64,000 bases of DNA, from positions 1-64,000 of the forward strand of contig JAYKXP010000160.1 in NCBI GenBank assembly GCA_037176845.1. The letters run 5' to 3'. The position numbers and the translations under genes were made by a program. Positions 55,754 through 64,000 of this stretch are shown piece by piece. A model generated the notes under the pieces. The model searched no databases, was not told the origin of the DNA, and was given only the letters and a program-made list of their open reading frames with translations. How positions within the stretch are numbered: the first letter of the stretch is position 1; each line of letters starts with the position of its first letter. The DNA comes from Paramarasmius palmivorus (taxonomy: Eukaryota; Basidiomycota; Agaricomycetes; Agaricales; Marasmiaceae).

Positions 55754-55769
55754 GGTGGGGCCCATAACC
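55754..55769 (-). other. Copia-S primer-binding site
   Basis: GGTTATGGGCCCCACC on the minus strand, directly after the LTR end AACA: the half initiator tRNA-Met primer site, as in Copia-3. Confidence 0.75.
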
Positions 55770-55996
55770 TGTTGTGGATTAGGTATTGAATGTATTGGTT
55801 GATACCTACAAGTGACTAGCTAGCTTTTATATCTACAAGTAAGTATCTGGAAGGTTCTATGTATCAGTAAGCTAGTGGAGAGTCTTAGTAAGAAATGAGT
55901 AAGAATGGAGACGGAATGACGAGGAGAAGGAAAAGGAAACCGTGAGAATATTCTACTACTTCCACCTTGCACTCACACTAAACTGTAACTACGACA
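55770..55996 (-). mobile_element. Copia-S 5' LTR (227 bp)
   Basis: TGTCG..CAACA on the minus strand. Matches the 3' LTR at 17152-17351 except for 27 extra bp (GTGACTAGCTAGC...). The outer border at 55996 is followed by ACTCG (55997-56001), matching ACTTG at 17147-17151 with one transition: the 5-bp target duplication. Confidence 0.85.
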
Positions 55997-56450
55997 ACTC
56001 GGACATTTCTAATCCAGGTAACTTTGCTCTCGAAGGTGACTCACACCTCCAGCTTCTACCATATTTGGTATATAGCTCTGATTCATCCCCTAGGGTCCTT
56101 CTACACTGTGGTAGTTGGTCCTCATTCACTATCCCATCCCATATGCCCCATAGCACACTTATAGTGTAGCCATATGACCTACTAGGAAGTCTACTATGTA
56201 CAGTAGCACAACCTCATAAGGTTCCAGCCTGATAATAGAGTAGACACAGTCTACAGGTTTCAATGCGTATTCTAGCACACTAATATAGGGCTAATGACGA
56301 CATCAATGTCTATGTGCACACAGCTAGTATTCACTACACAGTGCATGCCTATCTTATTCTTTGTCATATGCACACTACTAGGCTCCTAGCAGTGATACCA
56401 AGTCCATATGGTACTTAGTATGATGTACTAGTGTGATTCTGAACACAACA
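55997..56450 (+). mobile_element. LTR-L copy 2, right part
   Basis: Continues copy 2 from 17151 and ends CACAACA at 56450, followed by ATTAGTGTTGAAAC, the diverged primer-binding site. Rich in CG to TG/CA changes relative to copies 1 and 3. Confidence 0.82.
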
Positions 56451-57079
56451 ATTAGTGTTGAAACAACTGGTTTTCAGTGATTCTGTTCTGGTACCCCCAC
56501 ACTGGCATCGGTAATTTCCGATCAGTTTCCCCCTCTGCCATCAGTCCCAAGTATAACTCTCTGGTGTGTATGAAGGGGTGAATTAACTTGAAAGTATCCC
56601 TTTGGTGTGTCTGGTAGGTTATCTAGGTGTAGTCCATCGTGATTTCACTTAGGGACCTTCTCCCTACAGTTTTCAGGAGGTGATTGTACTTAGACAACCA
56701 CTGGTAGAAGTACTAGCAGTGGTCAGATACCCATGTAGAGTGTACCATGTACCAATATCCACTAATATAACCACCTAAAACACCTTCTGTCAAATGACTA
56801 GCTATTCAGGGCTCATACTAGTCCTTCTATAACCATTATGGGTTTAAACAACAATAATAAAGTGCAAAACCAGTGTGTTTGCATTTGAAAACAAAGTGAT
56901 TAAAGTCAGGTGTATGACTGGGGCAGAATCTTTACAGTCACATAATTGCAGATTACCAGGAACAAATTTTGTGTTCACTATAAAACATTAATAGGACAAT
57001 TTCACAGTGAAAAATTTTACAATGAAAAATTACCAGGACAATTTCATGGTGAAAGTTTTTTTACAATGAAACATTACTA
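56451..57079 (+). mobile_element. LTR-L element leader and unassigned AT-rich sequence
   Basis: 56451 to about 56540 is similar (after inversion) to the leader left of 17731, including CTGGTACCC and a primer-binding site. The rest, to 57079, is noncoding and AT-rich, with near-repeats of ACAATTTCA(C/T)(A/G)GTGAAA around 56995-57050. No gag or pol was recognised. Confidence 0.4.
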
Positions 57080-57710
57080 CAGTCATCTGGGAGTCCTTGA
57101 GACACCAGATTGATTTCACTCAATAACTCAACATCCAGTTCGAATCTCGCAAAATAAATTATATGGGTCATTTAAGTAGTATATAAACATTGTTTCTAGC
57201 TAGTAATATGAGATATATAGGGGATTGAGGTAGAGAGGAAATGTCGAAATCGAGAGACACCCTGATGTCACGGTTTGATGGTCCTTGAGACAGTGTGACA
57301 GCACCTAATTTTGGCGCTGCTGTCTCATGATGCTGTCACGCTTCGGTCACTCCGAAACTATATCTATCGTCTCACCTCCTCTATATTGACAGTAGCACCT
57401 CCAAAATTGTTGGAAATGCTTTACTTTATGTCAAATACTATATAGAATGTGTTCTGGTATCGCATCCAAGCTTTTGGATTTTATAATCAGATGAATAAAA
57501 GTTGCTGCGTCTCAAAACTGCTCAATTTTGATATATCCGTCTGGCTCCAGCGTGCACTTTGCACTCTCTGCACTCAAGGACATAGGAGGACATGTATTGG
57601 GATAGTAGGTATAATTTACACACTTTAAATCGAGGGAGAAGCCCATTTTGGGCGCAAAAAATGCTACTGTCTCAAGGACTCCCAGTGTCTCACGGACTCC
57701 CAGATGACTG
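57080..57710. mobile_element. Tc1/mariner-like MITE (631 bp)
   Basis: Perfect or near-perfect terminal inverted repeats, left CAGTCATCTGGGAGTCCTTG and right complement CAGTCATCTGGGAGTCCGTG, continuing to GAGACAC. Flanked by TA on both sides (57078-57079 and 57711-57712), the Tc1/mariner target duplication. No transposase inside. The inner words (AGTCCTTGAGACA) are repeated near both ends. Confidence 0.82.
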
Positions 57711-58063
57711 TAGGACACTATGAATTTTTGTACACTTTGACCAGCCTAAATTATAGTATCTGCTAGTACTTTGACAAAGCTACATAGAAAATTATCATTG
57801 CAAGAAGCATTGCAGTGACATCTAAGCCAGTGAGAGCTTTCCATGGCCACCAGGATCTTATCTCTTCTCTATATGGCTCTGGTGCTTAAGTTTAGCTCAA
57901 GGGTTTATAATACTTTGAATGGTCCACTAACCTTGAGTTAACAAGGATGTAAGATCTTGTTCTTGCATGCTTTTATTAGGTTGCTTGTTGAGATTAGATG
58001 CCCAAGGTGTGTTTTCTGAGGATAAAAACAGTGAAAGTTGAAATTGAAACACCATGATTGAAA
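57711..58063. other. No gene recognised
   Basis: AT-rich spacer downstream of the gene ending at 58064; nothing recognised. Confidence 0.4.
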
Positions 58064-59961
58064 CTAACTATGAAGCTTTTTGAATAGTTCTTTATCCTTC
58101 TTTCCAGTAATGATCTCCCATTCTGGATACCCCAAACTTTGAGCCCAATCAGCTGTCATGGGGTTAAAGCCACGAGCAACTTGCCACTTGTGGAGTGCAG
58201 TATAGACAAAGGTTGGCCATGATATCAGCATAAACTTAAAATGAGTTGAAAACCTAAGGGTTGGAACTCCCCAGTGTCCACATTCCTTCTCTGATAACTC
58301 AGATTCCCCACTCTCATCAAGAGACCAAAAGTGAGTCTGGGTATTTCCATTCTCCCATGATATGTATTCTGATATTGACATAGGGAGAGGATAGATGAAG
58401 AGATAGATGGGTGGTGAGTCCTCTAGTGGATGAGAGAAGTTCCCCAATATTGATTCTAGTTGACACCAAGCAGGGTCAACTATGACTATTAAACAAAGAA
58501 AAATAAGCCTAGCTGCAGACAGTCAAGAGAAGGACATACAAAACTCTTTCTCTGTTTCTGACATTTCATGGATATTGATTATTCTTGGACTTTGTGCCAT
58601 CCAACTTGACCAGATTGTCCTCCATTGGAACTTGAACAGAACACTAACTATCTGACCATTGAGTGTGAAACTAAAAAGATCAGCACCAATAAATCAAACT
58701 AAAACATGTACCTCACACACCGAATTCTATTCCCCACTTTTGTTTTATCCACTAACCCCTTTATATCATGCTCATCCACTGTCCACAATGTAGGGCTGTT
58801 CTGTGGCCACCTTCCAATTGCCCCTTTTGAATGAGAGTAAATAGTATCAAAGCAAAGTCCACCAAAGGCATTTAGTGGCAGCTGATATGGCAGATGTCGA
58901 AAGAGGGGTCCAAAGTAATCTGACCTCAGCCCCTGGTCATGGCAATCATGAGCTAGGGATAGCTGGAGGTTGGTTGGCTTAGAGAATAGATCATCAATGT
59001 ATACATCAGTGGTTTGCATCCTTGCATAGTTTAGAATGCAGCCATCCATCCATGTTGATGAGAAACACTGGAAGAATTGGCAGGAGGTATCATCTTGAAG
59101 CATTTGTATTGAAGAGGGGAGAAAGTTGAGGCTCATTTCACTGGCCTGACTGACAACAAATCTTGGTCCAGCAGGCCCTTTGCAAAGCATGCCTTTCCCA
59201 GTCAGCCATATCATGTCCTCATTGCATCCCATTTGAGACTTTAATCAAGCAGTTTAGTCTAAATTGCAGAATCATCCACCTTGTAGACATACCTTCAATT
59301 GAAAAATATATAAATCTACCCAAAATGTGTGTTGGTGGAACTGTCCAAGTGGAACCATCTCTATTACATGAACTTGATTAGAAAATGACATCAACTCAGA
59401 GAGAAAGAGGCTCACTATCATGAAAGATCAAAAATGGGACATTGGAATGATTTAAGCCATAGAGCTGCCATATGTTAGGTTTCCTGTTTAGTTGTCAGGG
59501 AAATTGTTGCAGAGGGAAGAGCAGGAACAAACCCAATGCCAGCACAAGAGTATTGTTTGAAATCTCTTTGCCACATCTCATGAGCTTTGTCTCCCTCATA
59601 GATGATTGCAGTGTGTTTGTGTTGTCGATTGGAATGTACCTCTACAGTACAGATGGTTTGCTTTCTCATGTTTTCCATAACCTTGACCCATTTCCCATCT
59701 TTCCATTCCCAAGTATATTCTGAGAGATCTCTGGTGTGGAGTTTCTTCACAGTAATCACATCACCACGGTTCACATATTTGAACTATGAGGGGTAATGAT
59801 ACGAAAGATCTCCGACTAGAAGGAGAACCAACCTCGTCATACTCGGTGCGTTCCACCTGCATTTGTTGATAGATATTTATGTTGTGAGCATTGAACTGAT
59901 CCCTGCCGACGTTATTCAAGATGCCGCGGATGGACATGTCCGTGCAGTTATTGAAGCTCAT
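58064..59961 (-). CDS. Common Agaricomycete multi-copy protein, multi-exon
   Basis: First exon 59961-59833 (MSFNNCTDMSIRGILNNVGR, a start seen in many anonymous Agaricomycete proteins), a 49-bp intron, second exon from 59783 (FKYVNRGDVITVKKLHTRDL, then SEYTWEWKDGK). Further exons read NIWQLYGLNHSNVPFLIFHD near 59440, RFVVSQASEMSLNFLPSSIQ near 59130, QLPLNAFGGLCFDTIYSHSK near 58850, and PPIYLFIYPLPMSISEYISW near 58390, to the stop at 58064 (RGFNPMTADWAQSLGYPEWE). This order matches a large family I know from many mushroom genomes, of unknown function, roughly 500-560 aa. It seems intact. The frequent coding TGG/TAT richness is normal for the family. It lies outside the transposon nest. Some exon borders are approximate. 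Confidence 0.75.
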
Positions 59962-62780
59962 ATTGGTGAGTATGGGTTGTGGGTTGCGATGGTGGTAGAT
60001 GTCGCGGAGGGTGTTGGATACCTTTATAAAGCAGTTGGTTGCGTAATAGATGGTTGGTATGGTCGGTGATTTCCAGTGGGTAATAGCTTGCGCATCGTAG
60101 GCCTGTTCGGAGTGTTAGATGGGACTAATAGAGATCGAATGCTACTTCATGAGCTATCCTTGTAAGCCAGTAGTTCGAAGGGAAAACATACCTTGAGTAG
60201 CGGTTTTGATGGTGGTAGTCCGCAAAGACGCCTGTCCGAAACGCCCAAGCGCTCTTTCCGTTACCACCATCACTGTTCTCGCCAGACTCGACCATTATGG
60301 CCGGACTCAACCTTTCAGCTCTCCACGCTCCGTAGAATCAGGATAAGTGGTGTCAGGGTACGTTTTTTTAGTCTTTCGATGGCTTGAAAATAATGCTCAA
60401 CCGCATGTTCCATCCAGCTAGCCTACCTAAACTCTTTGCCATTCTCGACGCGCTCATACGGCGACTCTGGTGTCACCTTTCACCGATTTAGATGCCCGGC
60501 ACATCTTCCATCTTTAACAAAGCGCACTCCTACTTTTCGCTATATACACCTAACAGAGCCCAACGCCACTCTTCTCCAGTTCTGAGCGCGGCTACGATCA
60601 CTGTCCCGGATATGGGATTCGTATACACTCAGGTGTTCGCCTCATTCAGGTCTATCGCGAAGGACATGTGCGGGATTGAGGAACTTTTGAGTGGAGAATG
60701 AGCAGGGTACGGACAATGGAATTCGGAGGAGATACGAGAACATCGAACACCGTACTTTTTCCCTTCACCGAACACTATTTCTTCCCTCAAGAATTCGACT
60801 ATCACCGTGTCTCGTCATCTTTGCGACGATCAGCATACCTTTTCAGAGTTGCAGAAACGCAAGCACCCACTTGGCACACTTAACCGACATCCTACGACGC
60901 CCACTCCTACATTTCCCTCGCTTCAATCTGTACTACGACGAAATGATCTAGTTTTGGAGGAATAAGCTCAATGTTGGGTGTTTGGATGGCCGAAATGTCG
61001 GTGGTAGTGAAGACTGGTCGGGAGGATCTCCAACATTGGCACACATATACCAGAGGTAGATCAAGGACTAACACGGAGACTTGGGGACGGGTTTCGTCAT
61101 CGAGAGGTCTGGAGTTGGCATCTGCCTGGCTTTTTTACACCCAGACGTCTGTCATACTCTCGGAGTCGTCGCGCGACCATTTTCCTTGATGTGCAGCTGG
61201 GCTTGGCAGCTGGTGCTTGGACAGTTTCATATGAATTTCCTCCATCCTTCGGCGCTAAGGCTTGAGGGTACAAGAACAGTCAAGTACACGAGCAATACAC
61301 AGTAAGTCTAGCCCTTGTTGTAGTGTTGTCTTGCGCTGATGAGTTTTCAGCACGATTCCACGCTAGCTAGTGGGACAACGTGGCCGCTGATTCGCTCATA
61401 CCTCAACCATCTTCACCTAGATCCTCCAGTAAATTGGTACGTCTTCGTACTACAATTCGTTCGGCTTGAATCACTCGTTACAAGGCACTAAGATATGATA
61501 AACAATACAAGATAATACTATGCTTGAAACACAACCTCGGAATGGAGTCGAAACCATGTTTCGTTTGGTCAAATCAAATCCCTGTGCAACCATGACCTAC
61601 AGCGCAGGCCGGCTTCTCAAACTGGTGTCCTTCGCTCATCACCCGAGCTGATGATATGCACGATGTCTTCCCTGAATGTTCGGTACGTAGGTCCCTGTTC
61701 GTGTTGATGGTTTCATCTGACGTGTCAGATATAGGCTGTCTCTGAGTGAAAACAGTACAGAATGACTACTTGCGGTCTCAGCCCTATTATCGCCATCCGA
61801 GCTTTGGCACTGACCTCGAGGAGCCGAGGAAAAGCGGGATCTTTCAACCACAAGGTGAATTTCAAGTTCCCGGTCACATCTACTCCAGCTGCGTACCCAC
61901 ATCTGTTTAGGTTCCCACCTCCGGCTTATTCGTATGCAAAGCAGAGATGGAAGACGTAGCGCTTTGACGAAGGTATGCCTACACGATTCGCGAACTCTAT
62001 AACCCATCTCGATCCTAACTGTACCTCTTTCTTTCTTAGTATCATTCCGAATATCCAACATGAGAAGCAGGCGGCTGTTTGATACATGTCTTCAACATGC
62101 TTCCCAGGATCAATCTGTCAACGAAGGCTGTTGGGTCTCGATGACTACAGCCTACATCGATATGCTTTTCCCCTAAGTAACCGACCTCGGCGGACGGAGA
62201 GCATCGAAAGAAGGTGGTGGTCGGGAAGCAGGTGCAATACCGGATCCCAACAGGACGTGATATGATGTTTGGGGTCGTGTTGGGCTGCGAAATAGTCCAA
62301 GGAGATGCCGAAGGCTTAACAAGAAACCCTCTAGGGCTTAGTACCCGAACCAGAAATGACAACACTATGCACCAGGCCACCTGTCGAAGCATATGCCTAG
62401 CCTACCGCAGTGGCAGTGGATTGACTGAGGCTTACCTGATGAATATATCTGATGAGAGATAGAAGCGTATGCGACTTGGTAGTGTGTAAAGCACTGTCTA
62501 TTCAAGTAGATACCAACTAGCTTATATACTAAAGTACAGAAGTAACCCGCATAGGAGTCCAAGTGGTACGTACAGTAAGACTAAGGAATTCCGAGTGGTG
62601 CTCGGAGATAGAGTGGATATAATCTAATCTAAAGATAGTTTCAACACCACCGTCGTCTACTTCCCCTCCGAATGAGATCAGCCAATTCGAGGCGTTGATT
62701 GAGTTCAGTATTGGCCTGGAAGTTATAGTCGTGGTCGTGGTGAAAGAGCAAGTGCATGCCGGCAGTGCCTCTCTTGTTCC
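59962..62780. other. No confident gene
   Basis: Open + frames at 60492-60701 (MPGTSSIFNKAHSYFSLYTP, PDMGFVYTQVFASFRSIAKD) and 60691-60883 (FPFTEHYFFPQEFDYHRV) might be exons of one gene, but I could not join them. Other frames on both strands lack support. No transposon ends recognised. Confidence 0.4.
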
Positions 62781-64000
62781 ACAACTATCACCATGAGGTC
62801 CAACGCGGGACTATCTTTCTGGGAATACCAGTCTCCCAAGGTTTTCACCGTGCTTCGAATTCGCTGGTTTCGTTTGGGAATGAAAGAATTGTCGAAAGGA
62901 ATAGAAAGGATTGAAATGATTCGTTCAGGCCGCTCTGGGCGGAAGGAACGGAAGCAAGACAGAGTTCTTGGTTACAGGGCAAAGGTACGTCTCTATTCAC
63001 TCTTTCGGACTAGATGACCTTGATCTGATATCTATTTGTCTTGTTCAAAGGTTTATCATAGACGAAAACAAGTATTGCCGCGTCTAGGTCTCAACGCGGA
63101 CGTTTATTGGAGAGCTGCAAGTTGAAGGACATCCGGCTATCAAGTTCTCGACGATGCGTTTGAGTGGCTCGCAGGTTAGTCATCTTCCTCAGTCTCAAGC
63201 AGAAGATGACCTAATCTCTTCACCCGGTGAGTAGGATCCTTTCCCCTGGGTATCTCGGCGATCTCGAGCTTACATGTCCTCAGCTTGTGAGAACGAAGAT
63301 GAATGGCACGAAAATCTCATTTATCGGAAAGCTGCAAGATCCATTCCTCGATGGATGCGTTTGAGTGGCTCGGTAGCAGCTAGTCTTCATCCCGAGTTCT
63401 CAACAGAAGCCTTTAGGTGCTCCAGATCTCTTATCTGGCAAGTAGTACCATTCTCCGATGTTATCTCCAACTAACATCTCGTCGTAGCTCAGGTATCCAA
63501 CTCGATGGTTCGGCCTCGAACTGGAGCCGTATCGCTACTCGCAGGCGTATAAACGTGGATTCTACAGAGACACAAAGATCTTCGGGGATACGGGTACGTT
63601 AAGCTTGCTACATTGTGAACGTGTACTCAGTCAGGTTTCTCCAACCAAGCTTTTTACTCGAGCTATGTTTCTGGGCGAAGACTTGAGAGAACGAGAATGG
63701 TCCCTCAATAGGCCTGCTGGAGGATATATCACATTATCACTCCTAGCCCTTGATGTACATTCTTCGAAATTGGGAGTCGACTCTCAGGATAATAGATACG
63801 TCAGGAAACCGGGAGGCTGGCGCTATTGCGAAACACAAGGCATCGCGACATGTCCTTGCTGCACGGGCCATGATATATGATAGTGAAGGTTATTGATGCG
63901 TACGAACGATGTGTTTTGTATTGTGTATTCAGTACGAAGTCGTCTACAACTTCGGTACTCTATTTCCCAAGGCTGAATCGATAAAGAGGACCAACCAGAA
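62781..64000 (+). other. Possible unassigned + strand gene fragments with internal duplication
   Basis: Frames with a coding look: 62793-63017 (FTVLRIRWFRLGMKELSKGI), about 63490-63595 in another phase (RYPTRWFGLELEPYRYSQAY, then KRGFYRDTKIFGDT) before a GTACG donor, and 63605-63880. The words GAGAGCTGCAAG / GAAAGCTGCAAG and GATGCGTTTGAGTGGCTCG occur at both 63110-63170 and 63329-63375, a diverged duplication. No family recognised; the gene may continue beyond the window. Confidence 0.3.

Noticed and set aside
1..64000. CRISPR arrays, bacterial operons or phage genes
   Set aside because: No direct-repeat arrays; genes have spliceosomal introns and the content is fungal.

Overview
This window looks like an accessory, transposon-dense stretch of an Agaricomycete (mushroom-forming basidiomycete) genome. 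The evidence is genes split by introns of about 50 bp with GT..AG borders, several protein families I know only as multi-copy anonymous families of basidiomycetes, Copia elements primed by half of initiator tRNA-Met, and a fungal Helitron. I found no housekeeping genes. Gene models were spliced by hand; all similarity statements are from memory, with no search run.

Layout. (1) 1.5-7.7 kb: three intron-containing genes, namely a basic-region protein (+), a protein with an RNase H1 N-terminal-like domain (-), and a divergently transcribed 932-aa protein of unknown function (+). (2) 8.0-17.7 kb: transposon graveyard, with a tRNA-like element, a Copia gag and LTR, a long LTR ('LTR-L' copy 1), a gutted Gypsy element carrying a MITE-like insert, a broken DDE transposase, and an inverted LTR-L copy 2. 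(3) 17.7-56.5 kb: a nest. LTR-L copy 2 is split by a small Copia element ('Copia-S') with a 5-bp target duplication. Copia-S contains LTR-L copy 3. LTR-L copy 3 is split at 18,559/53,757 by a 35.2-kb block flanked by a 3-bp duplication (ACT). (4) The 35.2-kb block carries a small RNase H1-N-like protein, two members of a putative F-box/nucleotidyltransferase-like family, a very large cupin/JmjC-like gene, an intron-riddled serine-rich gene, a packed group of small orphan genes, and an open 2,679-codon Helitron. (5) 56.5-64 kb: leader remnant of the LTR-L element, a Tc1/mariner-like MITE, a gene of a common Agaricomycete family, and about 4 kb I could not assign.

The most notable observation is the 35.2-kb block. 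Both junctions lie inside one LTR, two other LTR copies in the same window supply the uninterrupted site, and the block carries about a dozen genes. It behaves like a very large cargo-bearing insertion, but I recognise no transposase for it. Second is the Helitron, whose Rep/helicase polyprotein ends in a USP-like cysteine-protease module with a zinc ribbon. Decay of CpG to TpG/CpA in the outermost LTR and good preservation of the innermost LTR agree with the inferred order of insertion.
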